Of a DNA stretch of 64,000 nucleotides, positions 6,777 to 15,927 are shown one piece after another; position 1 is the first letter of the stretch, and the number at the start of each line of letters is the position of its first letter. The stretch is from NCBI GenBank assembly GCA_050480245.1, contig JBCNEQ010000004.1; one strand, given 5' to 3'. Origin of the DNA: Anoxybacillus sp050480245 (GTDB taxonomy: Bacteria; Bacillota; Bacilli; Bacillales; Anoxybacillaceae). The notes below the pieces were generated by a model. It searched no databases. It worked only from the letters and a program-made list of their open reading frames with translations, and was not told the DNA's origin. Made by a program: the position numbers and the translations under genes.

Positions 6777-7036
6777 ATCAATCTTCGACAATCTTCGACG
6801 GGTGACAGGCACCCTACCCATTTTCGCTCGGGCGGCGACAGATGGATGACAAGTTTTTGATTCATGATATCACATCCAAACGCATGCAATGCCGCAATGA
6901 CTCGTTCCTTTGCTTCTTTTACCGATGTATCGGGCAATCCGACAATGACTACGGAAGGCATTCCCGGCAGTTCTTTCACTTCCACTTGCACACGATATCC
7001 TTCCATCCCGCGTAAGCCAATGCTACAAACTTTCAT
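6758..7036 (-). pseudogene. Duplicated 5' fragment of comM fused to REP sequence
   Basis: The first 76 or so codons are near-identical to the intact comM, including its ribosome site and start at 7036. The match stops at the Ser-Pro-Pro-Glu-Arg codons near 6821. The frame then reads through the REP and hairpin for about 16 codons (VGCLSPVEDCRRL and onward) before a stop. The ATPase domain is absent, so it cannot work as ComM. A short Lon-like N-terminal polypeptide could still be made because the RAYT-coupled ribosome site is intact. Confidence 0.85.
6797..6818 (-). repeat. REP-like element at the comM duplication junction
   Basis: Minus strand GTAG-GGTGCCTGTCACCC. Immediately after its CTACCC (plus strand) the duplicated comM sequence begins at about 6820. 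Confidence 0.75.
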
Positions 7037-7037
7037 G

Positions 7038-7610
7038 TTATTCCTCCTTGACACAGTTCGGTACAACATCTTCTTTCACAAACTGCACATATGCCTTCTT
7101 TTTTTCATTCATTGTTCCAGAAAAGTAACGAAGGAGTACATCCATGTTCATAAATGAAGGCAATGAGGTAGATTGGTGATAAAAGTGGAAACTGCTCCAA
7201 CGATAATGTTCAGGAAGATGCACCATACGCGCCTCGACAGGGTTGAGATGGATATAGCGACTGACTTCTAACATCCCCGCGTCATCGTCAATCATTTTAC
7301 TGAAGTAACGCTTTTCAAACACATGACCGGTTAATCCGTAACGTGTATTGTAATAGTTGGCGTATCGTTTGTTAATCAGTGCCATGACTTTGGAAATGGA
7401 TTGTTGTGGTGAACGAAGTTGAAGATGAAAATGATTCGTCATAAGGCAATATGAAGCAATTTCAAACGGAATGTTTTCATGAAGCTGTTCGAGGATATGC
7501 AAAAACGCGCGGAAATCATTTACTTCTTTAAACAACGGATCACGCCGATTCCCACGGCACACAATGTGATAAAACAAATGCGGCACCCATATCCGCCTTG
7601 CCCGACCCAC
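7038..7610 (-). CDS. REP-associated tyrosine transposase (RAYT), copy 2
   Basis: 190 residues, differing from copy 1 by only a few residues (for example HILEQL for YILEQL and SKMIDD for SKIIDD). All catalytic motifs are intact: NHFHLQ, RYANYYNTRYG and YIHLNPVEA. The GTG start at 7610 has GAGGTG six bases upstream. It belongs to a block offset by exactly 2463 bases from copy 1 that runs from within comM through the RAYT and toxin to the REP, so the two copies arose by one recent duplication. Confidence 0.9.
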   Translation of the reverse strand: MGRARRIWVPHLFYHIVCRGNRRDPLFKEVNDFRAFLHILEQLHENIPFEIASYCLMTNHFHLQLRSPQQSISKVMALINKRYANYYNTRYGLTGHVFEKRYFSKMIDDDAGMLEVSRYIHLNPVEARMVHLPEHYRWSSFHFYHQSTSLPSFMNMDVLLRYFSGTMNEKKKAYVQFVKEDVVPNCVKEE

Positions 7611-7899
7611 ACTTTTCACCTCACATGAATTTTCTTGCATATCCCTTCGACAAAAACAGCGAAAATCCTGCATCAAAAGAAAAATTTTTTGATACTCTCT
7701 CGACGGGTGATTGGTACGCACTTGCCAAACCAGCGATATCATTTGTATAATATAAGCAGATATTTCATAAACTAAAAAAGCTGAGCGCCGCAAACGCTCA
7801 GCAGGCAACTACATGCCGCAAGAAGAGCGGCTGACCGAACCGAATTAGAGATTACCAAAAAGAAGTAACCGTCTTCATCCGTTGGTCGCGGGAGAGCGG

Positions 7900-8007
7900 T
7901 TATTTCTTTTTGTTTATATAGACGACGATGGTGACAGTCAATGTTAGCATCCCGATGAACACTAAGCTGAATTGCGCAATAAGACTTAATGCTTCATACG
8001 CCGTCAT
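7900..8007 (-). CDS. Putative holin-like toxin, copy C
   Basis: The 35-residue translation is identical to copy A. The ribosome site, Shine-Dalgarno-masking hairpin and terminator are the same, and the promoter is at 8073-8101 (TTGCGA, 17 bases, TACAAT with extended TG). It lies 5' of RAYT copy 2 in the duplicated block. Confidence 0.82.
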   Translation of the reverse strand: MTAYEALSLIAQFSLVFIGMLTLTVTIVVYINKKK

Positions 8008-8154
8008 ACTCCCACCTCCCTCCATCGGGGAAGTGGTCAACCGCCCACCCTGCTTATGTAGCTGCTACAGAGATTGTAACATTTTTCTATCACCCTCGCA
8101 ATTTCAACAACCACTACTACAAAAAATGCCACAGCACATCAACAAAAATGCAGA

Positions 8155-8229
8155 AAAAGAAACAGAGAGCCGTGTGACTCTCTGTCTCTATCAATCTCCG
8201 ACACCCTTCGACAGGTGACAGGCACGCAT
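8155..8229 (-). repeat. REP unit closing the duplicated block
   Basis: The large hairpin (8160-8188, AGACAGAGAGTCA with GGCTCTCTGTTTC) is followed by a REP core at 8213-8227 (AGGTGACAGGCACGC). Confidence 0.65.
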
Positions 8230-8280
8230 CCCAATTTGCTTGCAATGAAGTGAAACAGAGGTGTAATGGCAAAGCGGTAC

Positions 8281-8470
8281 TCAAACATCTTCACCTTTTC
8301 TCTCCCCTTTTTTTGTCATATTTGCAACAGGCTCATCCGCCCCCAACAAAATGACGAGCAATCTCCGTTCATGCATCATTAAGGATTCTTTCAACAAAAA
8401 CAAGCAAACTCCTGCATATGAATGAAAAAAATAAATGCGGGTGATGACAAGCACCAAGCCCCACAGGCAC
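8281..8470 (-). other. Decayed RAYT leader and REP sequence
   Basis: Segments here resemble the RAYT leader: TTCAACAAAAACAAGCAAAC and CTCCTGCAT, then GGGTGATGACAAGCACC as a degenerate REP core near 8440, and CACAGGCACC at 8461-8470. No transposase coding sequence follows. The minus-strand frame is open to a stop at 8281 but looks like a shadow of the leader. I take it as an old, eroded copy of the element; no gene is supported here. Confidence 0.4.
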
Positions 8471-8473
8471 CCT

Positions 8474-8858
8474 ATCCAAAAATGCAGAAAAAGAAACAGA
8501 GAGCCACTCAATGACTCTCTGTTTCTATTAATCTTCGACAAACCTCGACGGGTGACAGGCACCCTACCCCAAAAATGCAGAAAAAGAAACAGAGAGCCAT
8601 ATGACTCTCTGTCTCTATCAATCTTCGACAATCTTCGGGGCGTGACAGGCACCCTACATCCAACATCAAATGCAGAAAAAGAAACAGAGAGCCACTCAAT
8701 GACTCTCTGTTTCTATTAATCTTCGACAAACTTCGACGGGTGACAGGCACCCTACATCCAACATCAAATGCAGAAAAAGAAACAGAGAGCCACTCAATGA
8801 CTCTCTGTTTCTATTAATCTTCGACAAACTTCGACGGGTGACAGGCACCCTACCCCAA
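8474..8858 (-). repeat. Four tandem REP/terminator units after the S-layer gene
   Basis: Four units of about 92-98 bases (starting near 8478, 8571, 8668 and 8766). Each holds the large hairpin (AAACAGAGAGTCA with GGCTCTCTGTTT, then TTTTT on the minus strand) and a REP core (8550-8567, 8640-8656, 8738-8755, 8837-8854). Units 3 and 4 are identical over almost their whole length. They lie directly after the S-layer stop codon at 8869, so S-layer mRNA meets four terminator/REP hairpin pairs in series. Confidence 0.8.
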
Positions 8859-8868
8859 TCCCAAAGGC

Positions 8869-11800
8869 TTAATAAGTTACAGTAATTGTTGGTTGAGTTG
8901 CACCAGAACCATTAGCACCATAGTTAGCAGCGGCAACAGGACCAACAGTTACTTTCAAGATATTTGAAACTGTTGAACCATCAGTTACTTTAACATAGAA
9001 AACTGTGTTAGTTGTTGTACCAGTAGTAACATTACCAGTTACTTTGAATGTAACAGTTCCATCAGCTGCTACAAACGCCGTAAGTGTTCCACCTGTTCCA
9101 ATTGTAGCACCAGAAGTTGTTGCAGCTGCATCAGTGTAAATACCTACTTCATTAGCTACGATTTCAGAAACGCCAGAAGTTGCTGTTTGTGCATAAGTAG
9201 CTCCATAGTTATTGCTTACTAACATAGTATTATCTAATGCACCACTTGGTTTTAACGTAATTGTTTGAGGTGCGAGTAAGCTGCTTTGTAGAGCAGTTGC
9301 TACGCTAGCAGTATTAATTGGTGTTTCAGCAACGTTAGTAATAGTAGCCGCAGGTGCAAGTGTCATTACAGTACCTGAAACTGCTGAGAAGCCTGCATAG
9401 TTAGTAGTATTACCACCAAATGTTACTTTAAGCTTGTTAGTATCAACAAGTTCGAATGTTGCATCAGCTGCGAAATCTGTACTAATAACGTTTTTATCAA
9501 ATGTAATTGTTGCAACTTGTCCGCCATTATCTGAGCCATTAATATCTAACGTTAATGAATCAGAAACAGCTGGAGTATCTGAACCACCATCGTTGAATAC
9601 TAAACCACCAGTTACAGATCTAGCTGCACCAGTCCATCCTGTTAATAGAGATTCTGGATCGACAGACTCAGCAAATGTAATTGTAATTGATTCTTTATCT
9701 GCAGCTTCAATTTTTCCAGCATAGTCACCAGCATTGTATTCAACTTTGGAGATACCAAAGTTATAAACGCTTATATCACCAGCTGGTAAAGCAACACCAG
9801 CAACACGAGTTAAGCCGTTAGACTTAACAGTAACTGTATAAGTTCCGTTTGCTGGTAAATCTTCAGAAGTTGTAAGAGTGATACCTGTTGTACCGTTTGC
9901 AGCAGCAGAACTTACAGTATAAGTCTTACCATTAGCATCTTTAACTGTGAAGTCACTTGCTACTGGTTCAATCGTAGTAGCTCGGCTTTCAAAGAACAAC
10001 TTAATTGTTCTAGCATCAGTTACTGCAGCCTTCTCAATTTTAGCAGCAAGCTTCTTAGTTACAGCCACTGCTTTATTTGGAACTAATTTGTTACCATATA
10101 CATCTTTTGTAGATGTAGTCGCTGCTGATGTTACTGTATAAGTACCCGCATCAACATCATCTTTTAATGTGATAGTGATAGTTGCGTTACCATCAGCATA
10201 GTTGTTTGTGAATGTAACGCCAGTAACATCTTTCGTAGTACCATTTGATTTTACTACGAAGTCGCTAGCTTGAAGAGTATCAATATATGTCTTAACAGTT
10301 AACTTAATTGTTCGTTTATCTGTAGCCTCTGCCTTGCTTACAAGTGAAGTGCCAAGATCAAACGCATATGCAGATGGTGTCGTTACAGCAATTGAACCAG
10401 TGCTAAATGGAGAAATTAGTTTTCCATTAGCATCAGTAACGTTTGATAATTGTACGCTAGTAGTTGAGTCAAGAGTACCCTCTGGAAGAGTAATCTTAAA
10501 CGCCTTGTTACCAGAATTTGGTAATACATCTACCGTTGCACCAGAGATCGCATCTAAAGACTTAGTACCAACTGCTGTTGCTACAAGCCATTTTGACTTA
10601 TCTAGTGCAGAGTTGTTACCAGACACGTTAAGAGCTGTGTCGAACGAAACAACAATAGTTTGATTATCTAGGTTAGTGTCATCTTTGTAAGCTTTAACGA
10701 CATCTGCAGCAATAGTTGTTACACTTGAAATCGAAAGTTTTTGAGTTGTTTCAGGAATTTCACGGCTTAAGCCATCTTTGACTCCTGATACTTTAAGAGT
10801 ATAATCTCCATCTTTTAGTGGAGTATACAACTCTACTAATTTGATATTTTTTTCACCGCTAGGTCCATGAGTAATTCGTTTAATAGGAACTACTTTACCG
10901 TCTTTATCAGTAAGCGTGTATTTAGATGTTAAAGTTTCGTTAATATCAACATTATACTTAACTTTAATAGTATCTTTATCAACTAAAGTAATTGACTCAA
11001 TAGCAGGATTTACGTCGTTTGCTACAGTTAACGTAAACTTCTTAACAGGTGCAGTATTACCAACGTAATCCTGAACTCCTTTAACAAACAAGTTAATATT
11101 TCCAGCTGGGATTAAATTACCAAATTCTACGCGATAAGTTTTTTCATCTACTTGTAATACATCTGTAGCTTTGTTTGCATCGTTGCTTTCAGAGCCATCT
11201 GTGTTCCAATAGAAGTCCGTTGCTTGAGCATCAACTGGTTTATTAAATTTCACTAAAACATATTTTTGGCTGATAACAGATGCTTCTACAGCTTCTGGTA
11301 CTGTAGTATCAGCTTCATACTTAATATCTTGTGCTACAGAAGGAACTTTGTATCCAGCGTAGTCAGTGATACCTTGATCGTTATTTAAGAACAAACGGTA
11401 GTTTTGTCCAGCTACCATATTAGTACCAAGTGTAATAATTACACGAGTATTGTCGGCTGTTACGTAGTTAACACTTCCACGAGAAACTAAATCATCACCA
11501 GTAGGAGCGTTATCTTTATCAAGAGCTTTTACTACAAAGCGCGATGTAGCGTTAGCATTCTTAACTGGTTCACTGAACGTAACTTGGATTTTATTTAATC
11601 CTAATGCTTTAACATCTGTTACAGTTGGTACACTTAAATCACTAACCGTGAAGTCTTTAGTTAAATCAGATCCAAGTGTTGTACCGTTTGCAAGTTTAAG
11701 ATCCTTTTTAACTTTTAAAGTATAAGTTGAACCGTTGTTAAATGCTAAGTCGTTAGCTGGGTTGCTATCAATATCAAGAGTGATAAGTGCTTCTTTATCA

Positions 11801-12861
11801 CTTAATGCTACGATTTGTTCAATAGCTTTAGTACCTTCAGGACCTTTAATTTCAAAGTTTGCACGATCTTCTAGAGATACGCGATTAATTGCTTTGTTAA
11901 ATGTTACTTTAACTTGTTTAGCATTAATCGCACTTACACTTTCAACCTTCGGCGTTACAACTGGCACATCAACTTTCGCTTTGTCTGTTGTTTGACCTTT
12001 GTAAGATACGCTGTAAGATTTTCCTTCTTGCAACGCTGTTTTTGTTTTGATCACAACAACTGTTGTTTTTGCTTCAGCAGCTGCTGCAGCTTTGATTGAT
12101 ACAGAGTCGATTTCAACGCCTTGGATGGCGAAGTCTTCTTTTTTCACTTCTTTCAATTCGCCGTTGAATGTTACTTCTAATGTTTTTTCGTCAACAAGTT
12201 TTACCGCTGTGATATCAGCTGCGGAAACTTCTTTTTTCACATCCATCGCACGAACGACGAATGAAGCGAATTGACCGCGTGTGACGTTTTGTTTTGGTGC
12301 AAATTCTGTGTTTTTCGTTACACCGTTTGCTTCTAATGTTTGAATGTACTCACGCGCCCATGAGCCAGCTTTGTCAAGGTCCGTAATTTTTGTTGTGTGG
12401 TTTGCTGGTTTTGTTAATTTGAACGCTTCAACAACGACTTTCGCCATCTCTTGGCGAGTGATGTTTGCGTTCGGGTTGAAGTTGCCTTTTTCGTCTCCAC
12501 CCATGACGCCAGCAGCTTTCACGATCGCAACAGCTTCTGCTAATTCAGCTTTGCTCGCTGGAACGTCTGGGAAGCCTGCACCTTGCTCAGGAGCTTTGAC
12601 ACCTGCATCTTTTAAAATGCGTGAGAAGATGATTGCAGCTTCACCGCGTGTTAACGGTTTGTCTGGTTTGAATGTACCGTCTGCATATCCTTTAATGTAA
12701 CCTTTTGCTACTAATGTAGCGATGTCATTTGCATGCACGCTTCCTGCTACATCTGTGAAAGACGCGCTTGCTACTGGTGCGATCGCTGAAGCAACAACTG
12801 CTGCAGAGACTGTACCAGCTAAAAATTTGCGATAAGACTTTGGTTGGTAAGCCATCGACAT
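8869..12861 (-). CDS. S-layer protein with three SLH domains
   Basis: A 1330-residue surface-layer subunit. The signal peptide KSYRKFLAGTVSAAVVASAIAPVASA is followed by three SLH repeats (about residues 34-205; motifs such as FTDVAGSVHANDIATLVAKG and YADGTFKPDKPLTRGEAA). These bind pyruvylated wall polysaccharide. The rest is a chain of Ig-like beta domains rich in Thr, Val, Asp and Lys (SbsB/SbsC-like Big/SLAP modules) that build the lattice. It has no Cys. The start ATG has AAAGGAGG upstream, and a near-consensus promoter at 12971-12999 gives a leader of about 100 bases. The 3' end runs into four terminator hairpins. Export probably uses SecA2/SlaP encoded 7 kb away; anchoring needs CsaB. 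Confidence 0.95.
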   Translation of the reverse strand: MSMAYQPKSYRKFLAGTVSAAVVASAIAPVASASFTDVAGSVHANDIATLVAKGYIKGYADGTFKPDKPLTRGEAAIIFSRILKDAGVKAPEQGAGFPDVPASKAELAEAVAIVKAAGVMGGDEKGNFNPNANITRQEMAKVVVEAFKLTKPANHTTKITDLDKAGSWAREYIQTLEANGVTKNTEFAPKQNVTRGQFASFVVRAMDVKKEVSAADITAVKLVDEKTLEVTFNGELKEVKKEDFAIQGVEIDSVSIKAAAAAEAKTTVVVIKTKTALQEGKSYSVSYKGQTTDKAKVDVPVVTPKVESVSAINAKQVKVTFNKAINRVSLEDRANFEIKGPEGTKAIEQIVALSDKEALITLDIDSNPANDLAFNNGSTYTLKVKKDLKLANGTTLGSDLTKDFTVSDLSVPTVTDVKALGLNKIQVTFSEPVKNANATSRFVVKALDKDNAPTGDDLVSRGSVNYVTADNTRVIITLGTNMVAGQNYRLFLNNDQGITDYAGYKVPSVAQDIKYEADTTVPEAVEASVISQKYVLVKFNKPVDAQATDFYWNTDGSESNDANKATDVLQVDEKTYRVEFGNLIPAGNINLFVKGVQDYVGNTAPVKKFTLTVANDVNPAIESITLVDKDTIKVKYNVDINETLTSKYTLTDKDGKVVPIKRITHGPSGEKNIKLVELYTPLKDGDYTLKVSGVKDGLSREIPETTQKLSISSVTTIAADVVKAYKDDTNLDNQTIVVSFDTALNVSGNNSALDKSKWLVATAVGTKSLDAISGATVDVLPNSGNKAFKITLPEGTLDSTTSVQLSNVTDANGKLISPFSTGSIAVTTPSAYAFDLGTSLVSKAEATDKRTIKLTVKTYIDTLQASDFVVKSNGTTKDVTGVTFTNNYADGNATITITLKDDVDAGTYTVTSAATTSTKDVYGNKLVPNKAVAVTKKLAAKIEKAAVTDARTIKLFFESRATTIEPVASDFTVKDANGKTYTVSSAAANGTTGITLTTSEDLPANGTYTVTVKSNGLTRVAGVALPAGDISVYNFGISKVEYNAGDYAGKIEAADKESITITFAESVDPESLLTGWTGAARSVTGGLVFNDGGSDTPAVSDSLTLDINGSDNGGQVATITFDKNVISTDFAADATFELVDTNKLKVTFGGNTTNYAGFSAVSGTVMTLAPAATITNVAETPINTASVATALQSSLLAPQTITLKPSGALDNTMLVSNNYGATYAQTATSGVSEIVANEVGIYTDAAATTSGATIGTGGTLTAFVAADGTVTFKVTGNVTTGTTTNTVFYVKVTDGSTVSNILKVTVGPVAAANYGANGSGATQPTITVTY

Positions 12862-12970
12862 ATTTCCTCCTTTTGTTTCTCTTTCTATTTAAGTTCAGCT
12901 AAATTTAAGAGATTATGTATGTTCTCTCTATGAAACTCTTAAACTTAGCGAGTGAACGACTACAAACTAC

Positions 12971-12999
12971 ATTATAATTTTTTCCATGATTAAAGTCAA
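12971..12999 (-). promoter_or_regulatory. S-layer gene promoter
   Basis: Minus strand: TTGACT, 17 bases, TATAAT, close to a perfect sigma-A promoter and in keeping with a very highly expressed gene. The remaining 12862-13224 intergenic region is A+T-rich, with no other gene seen. Confidence 0.8.
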
Positions 13000-13224
13000 C
13001 CATTTTTTGAATGACTTTTCTTTGTTGGAATAACAATACTGTTTCACATGTAGTCTCCCACCTATTCACCATTTTACCTAATGTTCGACTTTTTTCAATA
13101 CCTCCCTACGTAACTTTTTGACAAAAAGTTTTGTTACATAACTGTAAAGTTATCATTCTCCTATTTATGATACACTTGGAATAGTGTGAAAATGTCGAAA
13201 TTGTAAGAACAGTGGCGGAGTGAG

Positions 13225-14196
13225 GTGGATGATGTGAGGCGGCTTGTATCAGCGTTGCTTTTCGTTTTTCTCTTTCCTTCATTCGCGTATGCAGATAGTT
13301 ACGATCGGCTCGTTCCCCTTGCGAAAAAATATGTCGGGGTGCCGTATCAGTTCGGGGGAAGTTCGGAAAAAGGGTTCGATTGTTCCGGGTTTACGCGTCA
13401 TGTGATGAGCGGCGTTGGCGTCACGTTAGCGCGCACGACAGCGGAGCAATATAAGCAAGGAAGTGCGGTGAAAAAAGAAGACTTACGTGTCGGTGATCTC
13501 GTCTTTTTTGAGACGTATAAAAAAGGTCCATCGCATGCAGGCATTTACATTGGAGACAACGAGTTTATTCATGCCAGTTCATCGAAAGGAATTGCTGTTT
13601 CTTCATTAGATGATTCGTACTATAAAAAGCGATACATAGGAGCAAGACGCGTGCTCGCTTATGAGCAGGCAGCTGGTCAATTCGAAGATATCGGAAATGA
13701 TTTTTGGGCAAATAAAGAAATTGAAGCGTTAGGAAAAAAAGAGATTGTGCTCGGGTATGCGAAAAGCTACTTTAAGCCCGATGAAGTGATGACGCGCGCG
13801 GATGCAGCAGGGCTAATCGCAGCGTATTTCGACTTCAATATGAACGATCGGAAGAAAACGTTCCAAGACGTGCCGAGCGATCATTGGGCAGTCGGTGCGA
13901 TTAACGCCCTTGTCAAAGAGCGAATCGTCGATAAACAGATGACGGCGTTCCAACCGGACGAACCGATCACGCGCGAGCAGTTAGCGATGTGGTTTGCGGA
14001 AGCGTGGAAGTTAAAGCGCGGGGCAGATGTGCCGTTTACGGATGTAAAAGAAACAGATGCAGCATATGATGCGATTGAAAAACTTGTCGCAGCTGGCATT
14101 GCAAGCGGCTATGAAGACGGAACGTTTCGCCCAAAAGAAACGGTGACACGTGCGCAATTTGCGGTATTTTTCTATCGTGCAATTAACGCAAAATAG
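13225..14196 (+). CDS. NlpC/P60 peptidoglycan hydrolase with three SLH domains
   Basis: About 320 residues: signal peptide (LVSALLFVFLFPSFAYA), NlpC/P60 cysteine peptidase domain (about 25-150) and three SLH repeats (about 155-320). Catalytic residues are visible: Cys in FDCSGF, His in SHAGIYIG and the third polar residue in FIHASS. The enzyme should cut D-Glu-diaminopimelate bonds in peptidoglycan stems and be tethered to the wall through SLH. The start is uncertain: GTG at 13225 (GGAG upstream) or, better spaced, GTG at 13234 behind GAGGTGG. It is transcribed divergently from the S-layer gene and ends at a shared terminator. Confidence 0.92.
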   Translation: MDDVRRLVSALLFVFLFPSFAYADSYDRLVPLAKKYVGVPYQFGGSSEKGFDCSGFTRHVMSGVGVTLARTTAEQYKQGSAVKKEDLRVGDLVFFETYKKGPSHAGIYIGDNEFIHASSSKGIAVSSLDDSYYKKRYIGARRVLAYEQAAGQFEDIGNDFWANKEIEALGKKEIVLGYAKSYFKPDEVMTRADAAGLIAAYFDFNMNDRKKTFQDVPSDHWAVGAINALVKERIVDKQMTAFQPDEPITREQLAMWFAEAWKLKRGADVPFTDVKETDAAYDAIEKLVAAGIASGYEDGTFRPKETVTRAQFAVFFYRAINAK

Positions 14197-14230
14197 CGAG
14201 AAAGGACAAGCCTTTCTCGCTATTTTTTTT
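14194..14230. terminator. Bidirectional terminator between convergent SLH genes
   Basis: AGCGAGAAAGG pairs with CCTTTCTCGCT around a 5-base loop, then a run of eight T. It overlaps the final codons of both converging genes. Confidence 0.85.
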
Positions 14231-15812
14231 GCAATGTCCGACTGAGAAAGAGGGCAAACTGTCCGCGTGTGACAACGTCGTCCGGGCGATACGGATTGTT
14301 GCTCGTAATTTGATTATAAAAAAGCGTATTAATTGGCCCATACGCCCAATGAGAAAAAGGAACGTCGACAAACGGTCGATTCGTCGTCGGCTGTTCGTAC
14401 ACATCGGCATATACCCTCGTTAAAATCGCTGCCATTTGGGAGCGAGTAATGTAGTTGTTCGGATATAGTTTTCCGTTATATCCCGTCAACAATCCATACG
14501 ATTCAGCAATCGCCATCTCTTTATACCACGGATCGGTCGGTTTGACGTCTTTTGCTTTCACGACATATCCTTTAGGAAGCGTTAACTTCAGCTCACGAAT
14601 CAGCATAAGCGCGGCATGGCGGCGGAGTAGCCGTTCGTTTGGACGAAACGTTCCATCAGGGTATCCTGAGATAATCCCTCGTTCCGATAATAATTGTGCA
14701 GCTTCTTGCAATTCCTCCCCAACGACGTCCGGAAAAAGTGGCGGTGTAGAAACAAGCGAATCGATTGTTCCGTATTGGACACGTAACGTCGCTGAACCGC
14801 GATTAAATCCTTTTGTTGTCGGCTGGACGACGCGAAATAACGCTGTATCGACCATTGTTGAGCGGAATAGCCAAGAAACTTGACTATTTAGTTTTGCCCC
14901 ATCGTATACCGTCTCATTGACTCCTTTTGGCACGCTTCCGATATAAACAGAGGCGTAGCGTCCTTCCCCATCTTGCGCATTCACGTAGACGGTCGCATCA
15001 GCATATGTGTAAAGCTTGAGCGCATATACATTATTTTTTACCGTATAGTTTGTCAGCAATAAAGGAAGCGGCGGCATCGATTCGTACGGGGCGCCAAGTC
15101 GATTTTTCCAATACGTTTGTAAAGCTGGAAGCTCAAATGGTGTCGGCAAATGAACGTTCATTTGCATATGTCCTTTTAACGCATTCGGCGAACCAAAAAG
15201 TTGCACGTAATCTTCTGCCAATATTTCAGGCATATACCATTCGTACGCTCCACTTCCATCAGCGTGGACAGACGGATAACGAAACAATTCACGCGCGGCA
15301 GCATATTGCGACATGAGCCATTCGTTCGGGCGTCGCTGTTCTTTATTCAACAAATCATAATACGTAAAATGATGCCCATACTCGTGCGCTAACGTCGTTG
15401 CCATTTCCTCAACTGTCGTCCATTCATTCCCTCCATATAAATGGATGTAGCGATTCGGGAGCAGAGCAAGTTTCGGACTGACTTGATATTGCGCAAAATA
15501 TTGTCCAAGTACGTTTTGTCCTGCAGGGTAATCAGGAAAAATTTTTACACTTCCTAACAAGGAAAGTTCGGCACCGTGTTTATTTTTTAATAACTCTTGC
15601 TCAAGTTGGGCAAGCTTCGTTGCATTCCAATATACGCTATAACTTTCAAACTTTACCCCACTCGCTCCTTTATAGCGAGCGATCAGCGGATAATAATCTT
15701 CGTACGCTTGCGCCTTCGCTTTATTCGTTAAATCAACGACATCGGCGTGGACAGGCGCGTGAAAAAAGAATAAAAAAATAAATGAAAGCCAAATGAAGCG
15801 CATGCGCTGCAC
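14220..15812 (-). CDS. Secreted zinc metalloprotease with SLH domains
   Basis: About 530 residues. A hydrophobic signal peptide ends at VHA. The zinc motif LAHEYGHHF lies near residue 165, and a downstream EILAEDYVQLF supplies a likely third Glu ligand, so this is a gluzincin-like peptidase. The C-terminal third has three SLH repeats (FPDVVGEELQEAAQLL; YPDGTFRPNERLLRRHAAL; FVDVPFSHWAYGPI). Several starts are possible in frame; I chose the GTG at 15812 because GAGGTG lies six bases upstream. It lies about 115 bases downstream of the subtilase on the same strand, behind a terminator. The likely role is surface protein processing or nutrition. Confidence 0.85.
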   Translation of the reverse strand: MQRMRFIWLSFIFLFFFHAPVHADVVDLTNKAKAQAYEDYYPLIARYKGASGVKFESYSVYWNATKLAQLEQELLKNKHGAELSLLGSVKIFPDYPAGQNVLGQYFAQYQVSPKLALLPNRYIHLYGGNEWTTVEEMATTLAHEYGHHFTYYDLLNKEQRRPNEWLMSQYAAARELFRYPSVHADGSGAYEWYMPEILAEDYVQLFGSPNALKGHMQMNVHLPTPFELPALQTYWKNRLGAPYESMPPLPLLLTNYTVKNNVYALKLYTYADATVYVNAQDGEGRYASVYIGSVPKGVNETVYDGAKLNSQVSWLFRSTMVDTALFRVVQPTTKGFNRGSATLRVQYGTIDSLVSTPPLFPDVVGEELQEAAQLLSERGIISGYPDGTFRPNERLLRRHAALMLIRELKLTLPKGYVVKAKDVKPTDPWYKEMAIAESYGLLTGYNGKLYPNNYITRSQMAAILTRVYADVYEQPTTNRPFVDVPFSHWAYGPINTLFYNQITSNNPYRPDDVVTRGQFALFLSRTLQKK

Positions 15813-15882
15813 GTCAATCACCTCGTTATCTATGAATCTTATATTTATTTTAACACGATCGGCGACACGATGCGTCTGGAAA

Positions 15883-15921
15883 AAGAGAAAGGCTGCCTAC
15901 CACAAGTGCAGGCAACCTTCG
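15883..15921 (-). terminator. Terminator of the subtilase gene
   Basis: On the minus strand AAGGTTGCCT pairs with AGGCAGCCTT and is followed by TCTCTTTTT, directly after the subtilase stop codon. Confidence 0.75.
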
Positions 15922-15927
15922 TTTCAT

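Noticed and set aside
8281..8750. Overlapping open frames on both strands across the REP units (83-123 residues)
   Set aside because: Their translations are just the repeat sequence read in different frames (CLSPVE, LIETESH, LFLFLH motifs), with no ribosome sites.
8474..8858. Tandem repeats that might suggest a CRISPR array
   Set aside because: The units are about 92-98 bases, almost identical through their whole length, with hairpins and REP cores; there are no unique spacers and no cas genes nearby.
9434..12700. Several plus-strand open frames opposite the S-layer gene
   Set aside because: They are antisense shadows of the long Thr/Val/Lys-rich S-layer coding sequence without ribosome sites.
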